A stretch of DNA of 64,000 bases from Yoonia vestfoldensis DSM 16212 (GTDB lineage: Bacteria > Pseudomonadota > Alphaproteobacteria > Rhodobacterales > Rhodobacteraceae). Numbering within the stretch: position 1 is the first letter of the stretch; every line of letters begins with the position of its first letter. This document shows positions 19,897 through 30,096 of the stretch, piece after piece. The notes below the pieces were generated by a model that saw only the letters and a list, made by a program, of their open reading frames with translations, ran no database searches and was not told the origin of the DNA. The position numbers and the translations under genes are program-made. The stretch covers positions 124,001 through 188,000 of the forward strand of contig NZ_KB907975.1 in NCBI RefSeq assembly GCF_000382265.1, read 5' to 3'.

Positions 19897-21231
19897 TCAC
19901 CAGTTGTCTCTGAACCATTTGACGGCCCGTTTCAGCGACCGCGCCGGATAACGGTCGGCGGGAATCTCGAAATCCCACCATTCGTCCTGTGGGTTCGCCG
20001 CAAAGAGCGACAGGCCCACGGCCCCCGAAAACGCGGGGCCGATGGCGGCCTGCGGCAGACCCTGCACCCGCAGCGGACGCCCGAGACGGACCTGCTGCCC
20101 GAGGATCTTGCTGGCAAGCCCATCAAGCCCGGGAATCTGGCTGCCACCGCCGGTCAGCACGATCTGCTGACTTGGCAGATGCTCGAAGCCGGCAGCGTCG
20201 AGCCGTAAACGGACTTCTTCAAGGATTTCCTCGACCCGCGGGCGCATGATGCCGATCAGTTCGGCACGGCTGACGGTGCGGCGGTCGCGTTCCCAGTCGC
20301 CGGTATCGCCGCCGATCTCGATCATTTCGCGGTCGTCCATGCCGGTAGCCACGACGCCGCCGTAGAAGGTCTTGATCCGCTCGGCGGTGGCGGCGGGAAT
20401 CTGCAACCCCATCGAGATGTCAGAGGTCACGTGATCGCCGCCCATGCGCACCGAATCCGCATAGATCATGTGCTTTTTCATAAAGACCGAAATGCCGGTG
20501 GACCCGCCGCCCAGATCGACGCAGGCCGCACCCAGTTCCTGTTCATCCTCGACCAGCGTGGACATGCCCGAGACATAGGCGGAGGATGCCAGCCCCGCGA
20601 GTTCGAGATCGCAGCGTTTGATACAGTAAAAGATGTTCTGGATCGCGGCGGCATCGACCGTCAGCATGTGCATGTCGGTGGTCAGCCTATTGCCCATCTG
20701 CCCGCGCGGATCGGCAAGGCCGGAACGGTTGTCGAGCGCGAAATTGACCGGCTGGGCGTGCAGCACTTCGCGGTCGGACCCGTAGTCCGGCACATCGCAA
20801 TTGGCCATGACCTGGCTGATATCCTGTTCGGTGACGGTGCCGCCCGACACGTCCAGTTCACCGGCAAGACCGTAAGACCGCGGGCGCGCGCCGGACAGGC
20901 AGGCGATGACGTGATCGACCCGGACATTGGCCATTTTCTGTGCCGCTTGCACCGCCGTGCGGATCGCGCGTTCGGTTTCCTGCATCGCATCGACTTCGCC
21001 GTAGCGGACACCGCGCGAACGGGTCGTCGCCGCCCCGATCACGCGAAACTGCGATTGTCCCGCCATGGACCCGACGCCATCGACGCTGCGGAACCGCTCC
21101 GGCCCGTCGAAGCGCAGCACAAGGCATGCGATCTTGGAGGTGCCCACATCAAGCACCGCTACCACGCCGCGCTGCATTGCGGCCTTGCGCATCTGCCGCA
21201 TCGCCCGTTGACTGTCGTAAAGATCGCCCAT
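19897..21231 (-). CDS. ftsA: Cell division protein FtsA
   Basis: FtsA is the actin-like membrane anchor of FtsZ. The 444-residue protein shows actin-fold phosphate loops VAVLDVGTSKIACLVLRF and CVDLGGGSTGISVF, the adenosine motif VLTGGGSQIPGL and a C-terminal amphipathic tail SLKRAVKWFRDNW that should bind the membrane. Its ATG shares one base with the ftsQ stop (TGATG at 21231), which indicates translational coupling. Confidence 0.98.
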   Translation of the reverse strand: MGDLYDSQRAMRQMRKAAMQRGVVAVLDVGTSKIACLVLRFDGPERFRSVDGVGSMAGQSQFRVIGAATTRSRGVRYGEVDAMQETERAIRTAVQAAQKMANVRVDHVIACLSGARPRSYGLAGELDVSGGTVTEQDISQVMANCDVPDYGSDREVLHAQPVNFALDNRSGLADPRGQMGNRLTTDMHMLTVDAAAIQNIFYCIKRCDLELAGLASSAYVSGMSTLVEDEQELGAACVDLGGGSTGISVFMKKHMIYADSVRMGGDHVTSDISMGLQIPAATAERIKTFYGGVVATGMDDREMIEIGGDTGDWERDRRTVSRAELIGIMRPRVEEILEEVRLRLDAAGFEHLPSQQIVLTGGGSQIPGLDGLASKILGQQVRLGRPLRVQGLPQAAIGPAFSGAVGLSLFAANPQDEWWDFEIPADRYPARSLKRAVKWFRDNW

Positions 21232-22124
21232 CAGTTGCCCGCCCCGGTTGTTGTTGTATTCACGCGGCGCAATGCGGCCGCGGCATCTTCGTTCATCCGC
21301 AAGGTCGGCCGTTCGGCATTGCGCATGTCCACAATGCTCACGTCCCGTTCCAGCATGTCCTGCGCAAGGTTCAGCACGATCACCCGGTCGAATGCCGCAA
21401 CCGCACCGTCACCGGGCAGCAATATCCGCTGGTCGCGATCAAGCACGATGTCCCACCGCCGTTCGCCCATCCGCACGAGCCCGCGCACCCGGTCGCGCAA
21501 GGGCCCCGCCCCCGCATACAGCGCCAAGGCTTCCTGAATGTGCTGTTCCGCCCCGTCACCCGCAATCAACGGAAGGTCGGGACGGTCGCCGCGCGATATG
21601 ACCGTGCCGGATTGCACCCCCTCGGTGTCGATCAAATGCAGAACGGGGCCATCGCGCCACAGCGCGACAGGCACGCGCGGGGTCACATCGACCTGCAACG
21701 CACCACCCGGCCCGACCCGGACGCTGGCGGACCGCACGGCATCCAGCGCCTCGATCTCGGCACGGATCGCGAGAAGGTCGAGCGCAAAGGACGACACCGG
21801 ATATTCCTGAGGCAAAAGATTGACCACAGCGGCCATCAGCCCGTCATCAGCGCCTGTGACGGTCATGGATTGCACCATGAATTGCGGGCGTTCCTGAAAG
21901 CCGCGGATTGTTTCCGCAATCCGCGTATCCAGCATGGTGCGGTTCTCGGGCTTGGCAAACCACGACCCGGCGATCACCGCGATCAGCAGGATCGGCACGC
22001 CGATCCGCACCGCCGCGCGGAACCCCGGCGTCAGCATCAGCCGCTGATAGCGATAGCCCCATTTCGACGGGGCCGGATCATGCGGCATATCGGCTGTTGC
22101 ACGGCGGCGGATCAGCGATCGCAT
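21231..22124 (-). CDS. ftsQ: Cell division protein FtsQ
   Basis: FtsQ is a bitopic divisome protein that links FtsB/FtsL to the early ring. The 297-residue protein has a cytoplasmic N-terminus (about 1-33), one transmembrane helix AAVRIGVPILLIAVIAGSWFA, a POTRA domain beginning at RPQFMVQSMTVTGADD, and a periplasmic beta domain. It overlaps ddl by 13 bases upstream and ftsA by one base downstream. Confidence 0.95.
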   Translation of the reverse strand: MRSLIRRRATADMPHDPAPSKWGYRYQRLMLTPGFRAAVRIGVPILLIAVIAGSWFAKPENRTMLDTRIAETIRGFQERPQFMVQSMTVTGADDGLMAAVVNLLPQEYPVSSFALDLLAIRAEIEALDAVRSASVRVGPGGALQVDVTPRVPVALWRDGPVLHLIDTEGVQSGTVISRGDRPDLPLIAGDGAEQHIQEALALYAGAGPLRDRVRGLVRMGERRWDIVLDRDQRILLPGDGAVAAFDRVIVLNLAQDMLERDVSIVDMRNAERPTLRMNEDAAAALRRVNTTTTGAGN

Positions 22125-23026
22125 GAGGCATCCTCCACCAGCCAGCGGCAGAGTTCCGGAAAGCTGATCCCGACCTTGGCCGCCTGTTCCGGGGCGAGCG
22201 AGGTGGGCGTCATGCCGGGCTGGGTGTTGGTTTCCAGCAGGATCAACCCGTCGAGGCCACGGCTTTCGTCCCAGCGGAAATCGGTCCGGCTGATCCCGCG
22301 ACAGCCCAAGGCGCGATGCGCACGCAGGGCATAATCCATGCAGGCGTCGAAAATCTGCGCGGGAATGTCCGCTGGCACCACATGGCGCGATCCGCCGGGG
22401 GCGTATTTGGCGTGGTAATCATACCAACCATCGGTGATGATATCGGTCACGGTCAGCGCACGGTCGCCCATCACCGTCGTCGTCAATTCGCGCCCCGGGG
22501 CATAGGTTTCCACCATCACCCGCGCGGGCATGTCGTCGGACAATTGCGGCGGGCCGTTGGCGGCGTCATGCACGATGTAAATACCGACGCTGGAGCCTTC
22601 GTTATAGGGTTTCACCACATAGGGCGGCGGCATGACGTGGCGCGCGCGCACGTCATCGGCATCGGCCAGAATGCTGCCCACGACAGGCAGACCGACAGCG
22701 CGGTAGATATCCTTGGTGCGTTCCTTGTCCAGCGTCAGTGCGGACGCGAGAATCCCCGAATGTGTATAGGGTATCCGCAGCCATTCGAGCAGGCCTTGGA
22801 CGGCACCATCCTCGCCCCAACGGCCATGCAAGGCGTTGAATACGGCATCGGGGGCAATCTCGGTCAGACGCGTGGCAAGGTCGGGGCCGGCGTCGACCTC
22901 GATCACATCACATTCCGCTGCCCGCAAAGCCGCCGCACATTCGTGGCCAGAGCTGAGCGATACCTCGCGTTCAGCCGATGGACCGCCCATCAGAACAACA
23001 ACTTTCGGGTTTGCCCTGCTCGACAT
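22112..23026 (-). CDS. ddl: D-alanine--D-alanine ligase
   Basis: Ddl makes the D-Ala-D-Ala dipeptide for MurF. The 304-residue ATP-grasp enzyme has the start block KVVVLMGGPSAEREVSLSSG, the loop PYNEGSSVGIYIV, the ATP-grasp Arg/Asp block GISRTDFRWDES and the Mg/substrate motif LLETNTQPGMTPTSL. The ATG at 23026 follows AAAGGCGGTGGGT, a good ribosome site. A longer frame from 23065 adds a basic unrelated peptide and was rejected. Confidence 0.97.
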   Translation of the reverse strand: MSSRANPKVVVLMGGPSAEREVSLSSGHECAAALRAAECDVIEVDAGPDLATRLTEIAPDAVFNALHGRWGEDGAVQGLLEWLRIPYTHSGILASALTLDKERTKDIYRAVGLPVVGSILADADDVRARHVMPPPYVVKPYNEGSSVGIYIVHDAANGPPQLSDDMPARVMVETYAPGRELTTTVMGDRALTVTDIITDGWYDYHAKYAPGGSRHVVPADIPAQIFDACMDYALRAHRALGCRGISRTDFRWDESRGLDGLILLETNTQPGMTPTSLAPEQAAKVGISFPELCRWLVEDASCDR

Positions 23027-23104
23027 ACCCACCGCCTTTTTTGCGGGCCGTTTGCGGCCCGTCATTGGTTTTGCCCCTGTGCGGGGCGCCGGTCTTTGCG
23101 ACCA

Positions 23105-24031
23105 TTAATCCGCGTGCCGCAAACCGACCCGCATGATTTCCCATTCTAGCGTGATCCCTTGGGAATCGTAAACCTTTTTCCGCACCAGCTCGCCCAGATC
23201 TTCCAGATCAGCGGCGGTCGCCCCGCCAGCGTTGGTCAGAAAGTTGGGGTGCATCGTGTTCATCACCGCCCCGCCAAGGGTTGCACCCCGCATCCCTGCA
23301 GCGTCGATCACGGCCCAGGCTTTCAATTCATGCGTATCATCGGCGCGGCCAGTCGAGGAAAACCCCGCCGGATTGCGAAAGGTCGATCCGGCCGTGCGGT
23401 CCTTGGTCGGCTGGGTCGCGTCGCGTTTGGCCAGCTGGTCATCCATGCGCGCAGCGAGTTCTTCGGGATCGCCTGCGGGCGGCGCAAAAGTCGCGCCCAG
23501 AATGATCGCGCCTTCGGGCAAGGTGCTTTGACGATAGGCAAGATGCAGGTCGGCGGCGGGCAGATCCTGCACCGTGCCGTCACGCAGGACGACCTGCACC
23601 GATGTCAGCACATCGGCCACATATGACCCATAACAGCCCGCGTTCATCCGCACCGCCCCCCCGATCGTGCCGGGGATGGTGCGCAGGAAGGTCAAATCAA
23701 GCCCCGCCTCTGCCGCGCGCCGCGCGACATGGGCATCCAGCGCCGCCGCCCCCGCCGTGACGGTGCCGCAGTCGATCGCAATGCTATTGAACCCCCGCCC
23801 CAGGCGCACGACAATCCCCGGTATCCCGCCGTCGCGCACGATCAGGTTGCTGCCCACACCCATCGGGAACACCGGCACGGATGGGTCGAGTGCCGCCAGA
23901 AACGACGCCAGATCCTCGGCATCGGCAGGCTGGAACAAGACCTCTGCCGGGCCGCCGACGCGCATCCATGTCAGATCGGCCAAGGGGCGTTGCGGGGTCA
24001 ATGTGCCACGGACGGGGGGTAAATCACGCAT
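23105..24031 (-). CDS. murB: UDP-N-acetylenolpyruvoylglucosamine reductase
   Basis: MurB reduces the enolpyruvyl group to form UDP-MurNAc using FAD and NADPH. The 308-residue protein has the FAD-binding segments [34 protein letters not shown] and [21 protein letters not shown]. The GSTFRNPAG block carries the proton-donating Ser. It has the short C-terminal domain of the type II class. It precedes ddl in the leftward cluster with a 78-base gap. Confidence 0.97.
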   Translation of the reverse strand: MRDLPPVRGTLTPQRPLADLTWMRVGGPAEVLFQPADAEDLASFLAALDPSVPVFPMGVGSNLIVRDGGIPGIVVRLGRGFNSIAIDCGTVTAGAAALDAHVARRAAEAGLDLTFLRTIPGTIGGAVRMNAGCYGSYVADVLTSVQVVLRDGTVQDLPAADLHLAYRQSTLPEGAIILGATFAPPAGDPEELAARMDDQLAKRDATQPTKDRTAGSTFRNPAGFSSTGRADDTHELKAWAVIDAAGMRGATLGGAVMNTMHPNFLTNAGGATAADLEDLGELVRKKVYDSQGITLEWEIMRVGLRHAD

Positions 24032-24126
24032 GGGTCCGGGCTCCTTTAGCTGCCAACCGCTCAGTCTGATGGGTGGTCTGATAGGCGCAAACGGTCAGCC
24101 CTGTAAAGCCGACCGCTGGCGTATCG

Positions 24127-24432
24127 TCAGACCTGCTGCGCGTGGGGCGGGACCGCGCCCTTGCGCTGCCATCCCAAGATGCCGCCGACGATGACGCCCA
24201 ATCCGGCAGGCGCCGCGATCAGCACAAGACTGACGAGGTAGATCAGCCCGTCAAGGCCGCTCGTGCCTTCCAGCCCGACCAGCATCGCAATCGTCAGGGC
24301 CACAAATGCGAGGATCAGGCCAATGGTCCCGGACCGCAGCCGCTTGCGCCCGCACCAGAACGACAGCCAACCAGCAAGCCCCGCCACGCAGGCGGGCATC
24401 ACGCCGAAAAACGCAAAAGCCTCGAGTTCCAT
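24127..24432 (-). CDS. Small hypothetical membrane protein
   Basis: A 101-residue protein with three hydrophobic helices (about residues 7-27, 36-56 and 62-89) ending in a short charged tail. The start MELEAFAFFGV follows a GAGGAG ribosome site seven bases upstream. It lies in the gap between murC and murB on the dcw strand. No family recognised. Confidence 0.6.
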   Translation of the reverse strand: MELEAFAFFGVMPACVAGLAGWLSFWCGRKRLRSGTIGLILAFVALTIAMLVGLEGTSGLDGLIYLVSLVLIAAPAGLGVIVGGILGWQRKGAVPPHAQQV

Positions 24433-24494
24433 GATTCGCTCCTCATATTGAACATTGTTCGTTTCTTAGCAAAGATGTGAACGACGTTCAATAT

Positions 24495-24788
24495 CTACTT
24501 TCCGGCCTGCCGGTCATCGCGGTTGCGCAGCAGTTTGCCCAAGATCGCCCCTGCCCCGCCGCCCAGTACCGATGGCACAATACCCAATAGCAGGATCGCC
24601 ATCGCCTGCACCGGGTCGATCCCAAAAGGTTTGGCGGTTGCATAGAAAAGGACCACCGCCGCAGCGCCCAGCACCGACAGAATTGACAGGACAAGCCCGA
24701 ATTTGCCCGCCCTTGCCAGCCGGACCAGCGCAAAGAACGGCAGAAAAGCGCAGAACGCCATCGCCGCGATGATCCCGAAACCGCCCAT
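24495..24788 (-). CDS. Small hypothetical membrane protein overlapping the DUF2484 gene
   Basis: A 97-residue protein beginning MGGFGIIAAMAFCAFLPFFALVR with three hydrophobic helices and a basic C-terminus KLLRNRDDRQAGK. The ATG shares one base with the stop of the upstream DUF2484 gene (TGATG), so translation is probably coupled. A longer in-frame version from 24956 would be out of frame with the DUF2484 protein over its whole length and was rejected. Function unknown. Confidence 0.6.
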   Translation of the reverse strand: MGGFGIIAAMAFCAFLPFFALVRLARAGKFGLVLSILSVLGAAAVVLFYATAKPFGIDPVQAMAILLLGIVPSVLGGGAGAILGKLLRNRDDRQAGK

Positions 24789-25036
24789 CAGCGCGATCCG
24801 ACCCGGCGCAGCCAGCGCCACAGGTATAAAAACGGCCAACGCAGAACCAAGCCGCCGACGAAAAGCCCCAAAAGCCCCATCGCTGGCCCCGCCTGCCATG
24901 TCACCCACGCCAGCAAGGGCAGACCGATCGCAATCAGCACATAGGCGCGCCGCCAATGGTTATCGGTCGATGGAAAGGCCGCCATCACGAACGCCAGCAC
25001 GACCCAGAGGCTGATGGCGATCAGGCTTTGGGTCAT
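24788..25036 (-). CDS. DUF2484 family membrane protein
   Basis: An 82-residue protein with three transmembrane stretches (residues 3-20, 31-49 and 52-70) and a Trp/Arg-rich end LYLWRWLRRVG. Size, topology and location directly after murC match DUF2484, a family known from Rhodobacteraceae dcw clusters. Its conserved place suggests a role near peptidoglycan synthesis, but none has been shown to my knowledge. Confidence 0.75.
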   Translation of the reverse strand: MTQSLIAISLWVVLAFVMAAFPSTDNHWRRAYVLIAIGLPLLAWVTWQAGPAMGLLGLFVGGLVLRWPFLYLWRWLRRVGSR

Positions 25037-25057
25037 GGGCGCGCCGTCATGATCGGG

Positions 25058-26455
25058 TCAGCCCTGCAACCTTGCGGGCAGCCCGTTGGCCCAAGCGCTG
25101 ATCGTGCCAGCGCCCAGACAGACCACCATATCGCCCGGTTTGGCTTGTTCGCGGACCAGCCGTTCCAGATCATCCTCGGAGTTCACGATGCGGGCATGCC
25201 TGTGGCCGTGGCGGATCAGGCCTGCGACCAGATCGGCGTGGCTCGCGCCTGCAATCGGGTCCTCGCCTGCGGCGTAAACTTCCGAGATGCCCACGACATC
25301 GGCATCGTTGAAGCAGGCGCAGAATTCATCAAAATGATGCGACAGACGGCTGAAGCGATGAGGCTGATGCACCGCGATCACGCGGCCTGTTGTGGCTTGG
25401 CGCGCGGCCTTGAGTACGGCAGCAATTTCCACCGGATGATGGCCGTAATCGTCGATGATCGTGACACCGTCCACCTCGCCCACCTTGGTAAAGCGGCGGT
25501 TGACCCCCCCGAAACCGGCCAGGGCGGCGCGGATTTCATCCTTTTTCATGCCCAGATGCCGCGCCACCGCGACAGCGGCCAAGGCGTTCGACACGTTATG
25601 ATCGCCGGGCATCGGCAGGCTGCACCCTTCGATCACCTGATCCTCGGATTGCAGGGCAATGTCGAAATGCGCGACACCCGCCTTGTAGGTCAGGTTGATC
25701 GCGCGCACATCGGCCTGCGCGTTGAAACCGAAGGTCACGACACGGCGGTCGGTGATCTTGCCCACCAGCGCCTGCACTTCGGGGTGGTCGGTGCAGCAGA
25801 CGGCAAGACCGTAAAACGGGATGTTGGAGACGAAATCATAGAACCCTTTGCGAAGGTTCTCGATGCTGCCCCAATGTTCCATATGTTCGGGGTCGATATT
25901 GGTGACGATGGCAATTGTCGCAGGCAGGCGGTTGAAGGTGCCGTCGCTCTCGTCCGCCTCTACCACCATCCATTCGCCCTGCCCCATGCGGGCGTTGGAC
26001 CCATAGGCATGGATGATCCCGCCGTTGATGACCGTCGGGTCGATGCCGCCTTCGTCCAGCAGGGCCGCGACCATCGTGGTCGTCGTCGTCTTGCCATGCG
26101 TGCCTGCGACAGCGACGTTGGATTTCAGGCGCATCAATTCGGCGAGCATTTCCGCGCGGCGCACCACCGGCAGGCCGTTCGCGCGCGCGGCGTCGAGTTC
26201 GGGATTGCCCGGTTTGATCGCAGAGGAAATCACGACAACCTCGGCCCCCGCCAAATTCTCGGCGCGCTGGCCTTCAAAGATCACCGCCCCCAGCGCCTTG
26301 AGCCTGTCGGTGATCTTGGTCGCCTTCAGGTCGGACCCCTGCACGCGGTAACCGTGGTTCAGCAGCACCTCGGCGATGCCGGACATGCCGATGCCGCCGA
26401 TACCGACGAAATGGATCGGGCCCACATCAAGGGGCAGTTTCGTTGCAGCATTCAT
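25058..26455 (-). CDS. murC: UDP-N-acetylmuramate--L-alanine ligase
   Basis: MurC adds L-Ala to UDP-MurNAc. The 465-residue protein has the N-terminal Rossmann block [19 protein letters not shown], the Mur-ligase P-loop [18 protein letters not shown], the DESDGTF carbamylation/metal region and the C-terminal [16 protein letters not shown] block. The ATG at 26455 ([12 protein letters not shown]) is preceded by GGAA. The frame opens slightly earlier at 26476, where an ATG overlaps the end of murG, so a start there is possible. Confidence 0.97.
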   Translation of the reverse strand: MNAATKLPLDVGPIHFVGIGGIGMSGIAEVLLNHGYRVQGSDLKATKITDRLKALGAVIFEGQRAENLAGAEVVVISSAIKPGNPELDAARANGLPVVRRAEMLAELMRLKSNVAVAGTHGKTTTTTMVAALLDEGGIDPTVINGGIIHAYGSNARMGQGEWMVVEADESDGTFNRLPATIAIVTNIDPEHMEHWGSIENLRKGFYDFVSNIPFYGLAVCCTDHPEVQALVGKITDRRVVTFGFNAQADVRAINLTYKAGVAHFDIALQSEDQVIEGCSLPMPGDHNVSNALAAVAVARHLGMKKDEIRAALAGFGGVNRRFTKVGEVDGVTIIDDYGHHPVEIAAVLKAARQATTGRVIAVHQPHRFSRLSHHFDEFCACFNDADVVGISEVYAAGEDPIAGASHADLVAGLIRHGHRHARIVNSEDDLERLVREQAKPGDMVVCLGAGTISAWANGLPARLQG

Positions 26456-26472
26456 CACAGGGGTTCCATCCA

Positions 26473-27570
26473 TCATCTTTTGCGCGCCTCTGCCAGATTT
26501 TCAACCAATTGCACAAGCCGGTCCGTGGCGTCCGGCACGCTGCAGGCGACCGCCTTGGTCGCCATATCGGCGGCCATTGCGTCATCGGACAGAAGGTTCT
26601 GCAACGCCATCGTCAGGTTGGGTGCGTCGAACTGCGCCTCGGTCATCATCAATGCCGCCCCCGCCTCGACCAATTGGCGGGCATTGGCGGTCTGTTCGTC
26701 ACGCACGGCCGCCGCGAAAGGCACCCAGATCGCGGGCCGCCCGATCACGCTGACATCGGCCACCGTGGACGCGCCAGAGCGGGAAATCACAAGCTGCGCC
26801 TCGCTCATCCGGGCGGGGACATCGGCAAAAAAGGTCTGCACATCGGCGGAAATGCCCGCCTCGGCATAGAAGGCCGCGACACGGTCCATATCCTCGGCGC
26901 GGGCCTGATGGCTGACGCGGATATTGCCGCGCAGATGATCCGGCAAGGCGGCGATGGCGGCAGGCACGACATCGGACATGATCCGCGCGCCTTGCGATCC
27001 GCCCAGCACCAAAAGCGCCATCGGGTAATCCCCCGGCGGGATGTAAGGCGCACCCGCGCGGTCCAGCACCGCCGCACGCACCGGATTGCCCGTGTGGATG
27101 CCGGTGACACCCACAGGCAGGTCGGTCGGCCATGTCCCACAGGCGACCTGATCGACGCGCCGCGCGAAAATCTGGTTCACGCGCCCCAGCACGCCGTTTT
27201 GTTCATGGATCATGCGCGGCACCCGCAAGGCCCAGGCGGCTGTCATCGCTGGAATGGCAGGATACCCGCCAAAGCCCACGACAACCGCAGGCCGGTCACG
27301 CAGCATCCGCCATTTCGCAGCCGCGATGCCACCGGCGATGCGGAACGGCACCGCCAGTTTCTGCGCCAGACCGCCGCGCGCGAAAGTAGCGCTACCCACG
27401 GTCGCAACCTCGACCGCATCGGGAAAGCCGCCCGTATAGCGCGCGCCGCGCGCATCGGTGGACAGTTTCACACGCCAGCCACGGGCCAGCATCGCCTCGG
27501 CCAAGGCCTGCGCGGGGAACATATGCCCGCCCGTGCCGCCCGCTGCGATGATCAACAGCGGCGCGGTCAT
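26473..27570 (-). CDS. murG: Undecaprenyl-PP-MurNAc-pentapeptide GlcNAc transferase
   Basis: MurG converts lipid I to lipid II on the inner face of the membrane. The 365-residue GT-B glycosyltransferase has the lipid-facing G loop [30 protein letters not shown] and the nucleotide-sugar block [16 protein letters not shown], ending with the [12 protein letters not shown] motif that binds UDP. It overlaps ftsW by four bases (ATGA). Confidence 0.97.
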   Translation of the reverse strand: MTAPLLIIAAGGTGGHMFPAQALAEAMLARGWRVKLSTDARGARYTGGFPDAVEVATVGSATFARGGLAQKLAVPFRIAGGIAAAKWRMLRDRPAVVVGFGGYPAIPAMTAAWALRVPRMIHEQNGVLGRVNQIFARRVDQVACGTWPTDLPVGVTGIHTGNPVRAAVLDRAGAPYIPPGDYPMALLVLGGSQGARIMSDVVPAAIAALPDHLRGNIRVSHQARAEDMDRVAAFYAEAGISADVQTFFADVPARMSEAQLVISRSGASTVADVSVIGRPAIWVPFAAAVRDEQTANARQLVEAGAALMMTEAQFDAPNLTMALQNLLSDDAMAADMATKAVACSVPDATDRLVQLVENLAEARKR

Positions 27571-28736
27571 CGGTTGGCCCGGCGCAGCAGGATATCGCCG
27601 ATCTCGCCCTGCGGACGCGACCGGGTAAAGGCCAAGAGCATCCCGATCGCGATGCCACCCGCAATCAGCGATGACCCGCCATAGGACACGAAAGGCAGCG
27701 TCATCCCCTTGGCGGGCAGCAGGCGCACGGCCACGCCCATGTTGATCATCGCCTGCGCACCAAAGATGCAGGCAAGACCGGTGCCCGCCAGCCGGATGAA
27801 CGGGTCACGTTCCTTCATCAGCCGCAGAAGCGAGCCGACGACGATGGTCGTGTAAAGCGTGATGATCACCAGCACGCAGATCAGCCCGTATTCCTCGGCA
27901 GCGACGGCGATGATGAAATCGGTATGCGCATCCGGCAACGACCATTTCACCTGTCCCTCGCCCACGCCAACGCCGAAAAACCCGCCTTCGCGGATCGCGT
28001 TGGTGGCAAAGCCAAGCTGCGTCGTCGGGTCCACGTCAGGCGACAGGAACCCGTCGATACGCCGGGCGAAATGCTCGGAATTGGCGTAGAATAGTGTCCC
28101 TGCAAAAAACACGGCGACGGCAAGACCGATCAGCAAGGTCATGGGTGCGCCTGCCACGAAATACATGACACCCCAGGCGAACATGATCAGCGCGGCCTGC
28201 CCGAAATCAGGCTGCAACGCCAGCAACGTCGTGATCACCATGGTCAGCACGAAGGAATAGAGCTTGCCGGGCGGGCCGCCCAGCTGGGTTGCGGCGGCCA
28301 GCAGCCAGGCTGTCATGACGATGAAGCCAGGCTTGAGAAACTCGGACGGCTGCACCGAGGCAAACCCCAACGAATACCAGCGCGTTGCGCCCTTGCCGAA
28401 ATCGGTGCCAAAGAACGGCAGCAGCAAAAGCGACAGGAAAGCCGCGAAAAACCCCAGAATCGCCAACCTGCGCACCATTGTCGGCGACATCATCGACACG
28501 ACGATCATCGCCATGATGGCCGCACCGCCGAACACGGTCTGGCGGATCACATAGTGAAACGGCTCCAGCCCGTTTTTCGCCGCGAGCGGTGGTGATGCGG
28601 CGAACCCCAGCAGCAGACCGATCCCGAAGAGGATCATGACGCAGGACAACGTCCATTTATCAATCGTCCGCCACCACCGTGGAAGAACCGGGTCGCCGGA
28701 TTGTACCGGAACCGCCCCATAGACCATTTCCGTCAT
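27567..28736 (-). CDS. ftsW: Lipid II polymerase FtsW (SEDS family)
   Basis: FtsW is the divisome glycan polymerase partner of FtsI. The 389-residue protein has about ten transmembrane segments and the SEDS signatures [23 protein letters not shown] and [18 protein letters not shown]. Its start faces the start of the flavoprotein gene with about 130 bases between them. Because the genes between murD and ftsW break the cluster, ftsW should have its own promoter here. Confidence 0.97.
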   Translation of the reverse strand: MTEMVYGAVPVQSGDPVLPRWWRTIDKWTLSCVMILFGIGLLLGFAASPPLAAKNGLEPFHYVIRQTVFGGAAIMAMIVVSMMSPTMVRRLAILGFFAAFLSLLLLPFFGTDFGKGATRWYSLGFASVQPSEFLKPGFIVMTAWLLAAATQLGGPPGKLYSFVLTMVITTLLALQPDFGQAALIMFAWGVMYFVAGAPMTLLIGLAVAVFFAGTLFYANSEHFARRIDGFLSPDVDPTTQLGFATNAIREGGFFGVGVGEGQVKWSLPDAHTDFIIAVAAEEYGLICVLVIITLYTTIVVGSLLRLMKERDPFIRLAGTGLACIFGAQAMINMGVAVRLLPAKGMTLPFVSYGGSSLIAGGIAIGMLLAFTRSRPQGEIGDILLRRANR

Positions 28737-28866
28737 GGATCACCGCCAAATTTGCCTCAATCGCCCGTTTTCCGGGTCTCGGCACAGCATAGACCGGCTT
28801 GCCACGCGATTCCACTGGAAATCTGCGCCCTTGCGCCCGCCGCTGATCCACGCCACATCGCGTGCC

Positions 28867-30045
28867 ATGAAAGTGGAGACCCTGATCATCGGCGCAGGTG
28901 CCGCAGGCATGATGTGCGCGGCCCATGCGGGACCGGGCGCGCTGGTCGTCGACCACGCGCGTGCGCCTGGCGAGAAGATCCGCATCTCTGGGGGCGGGCG
29001 CTGCAATTTCACCAACCTGCATACCAGCGCCGACAATTTCATCAGCCAGAACAGGCATTTCGCCAAATCGGCACTGGGGCGCTATACGCAGTGGGATTTC
29101 ATCGCCCTGGTCGATGCGCATCGCATTCCCTGGCATGAGAAAACGCTGGGGCAGCTCTTCTGCGACACATCGGCCAAGGATATCGTCGCCTTGCTTCGGG
29201 CCGAGATGGCACGCGCGGGCGCTGATCTGTGGCTGGACACGCATGTCGGCGAGATCAGCCATGCCGGCACGGAATTCACGGCCAGACTGACACGCGACGG
29301 CCGCGAAATCACCGTCGCGGCCCGCAATCTGGTGCTGGCCAGCGGCGGCAAATCCATTCCGAAGATGGGCGCGACCGGCTTCGCCTATCAGGTGGCCGCA
29401 GGTTTTGGCCTGCCCGTCGTGACACCCCGCCCCGGACTAGTGCCGCTGACCTTTTCGGATGACAGGTTCAGGCCGCTGGCCGGTGTGGCGACCCCTGCAC
29501 GCGTGACGGCGCATGGCACGGGATTCGACGAAGCCCTGCTTTTCACTCATCGCGGGCTGTCGGGTCCGGCCGTGCTGCAGGCCTCATCCTATTGGTGCGA
29601 AGGCGATCCGATCAGCATCAACCTGACGCCCGGCACAGATCTTCTGGCTGCGTTGCAGCAGCACCGGCACAGCGACGGACGCAAGGCCCTGACGACGATC
29701 CTGTCGCAATATCTGCCCGCCCGGTTGGTTGATTACCTCAAGGACGGCTTCAATCTGCTGGGCACGATGGCCGACCAGGGCGACGCGCGTCTTGCCGCCC
29801 TTTGCGATGCGCTGCGGGACTGGCAGGTCACACCGTCCGGGTCCGAAGGATACCGCACCGCCGAAGTCACCTTGGGCGGTGTCGACACATCCGCCCTGTC
29901 GTCGCAGACATTGGCGGCCAAGACCGTGCCGGGGCTTTATTGCATAGGTGAATGCGTGGATGTGACCGGCTGGCTGGGCGGATACAATTTCCAATGGGCC
30001 TGGTCGTCCGGCTCGGCGGCGGGACAGGCGATCAGGCAAGGGTAA
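28867..30045 (+). CDS. BaiN/HI0933-type FAD flavoprotein (NAD(P)/FAD-dependent oxidoreductase)
   Basis: A 392-residue two-dinucleotide-fold protein. The FAD motif TLIIGAGAAGMMCAAHAG is at the N-terminus, followed by the family hallmark GEKIRISGGGRCNFTNL, LVLASGGKSIPKMGATGFAY and the C-terminal GLYCIGECVDVTGWLGGYNFQWAW. This is the HI0933/YhiN (BaiN) family, whose physiological substrate is mostly unknown. No clear ribosome site precedes the ATG. It lies on the opposite strand inside the dcw cluster. Confidence 0.88.
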   Translation: MKVETLIIGAGAAGMMCAAHAGPGALVVDHARAPGEKIRISGGGRCNFTNLHTSADNFISQNRHFAKSALGRYTQWDFIALVDAHRIPWHEKTLGQLFCDTSAKDIVALLRAEMARAGADLWLDTHVGEISHAGTEFTARLTRDGREITVAARNLVLASGGKSIPKMGATGFAYQVAAGFGLPVVTPRPGLVPLTFSDDRFRPLAGVATPARVTAHGTGFDEALLFTHRGLSGPAVLQASSYWCEGDPISINLTPGTDLLAALQQHRHSDGRKALTTILSQYLPARLVDYLKDGFNLLGTMADQGDARLAALCDALRDWQVTPSGSEGYRTAEVTLGGVDTSALSSQTLAAKTVPGLYCIGECVDVTGWLGGYNFQWAWSSGSAAGQAIRQG

Positions 30046-30096
30046 GGTGGGTCAGGTCCCACCTAACGCGGCCATTGCGCCGTGCGCAGGGCCGGG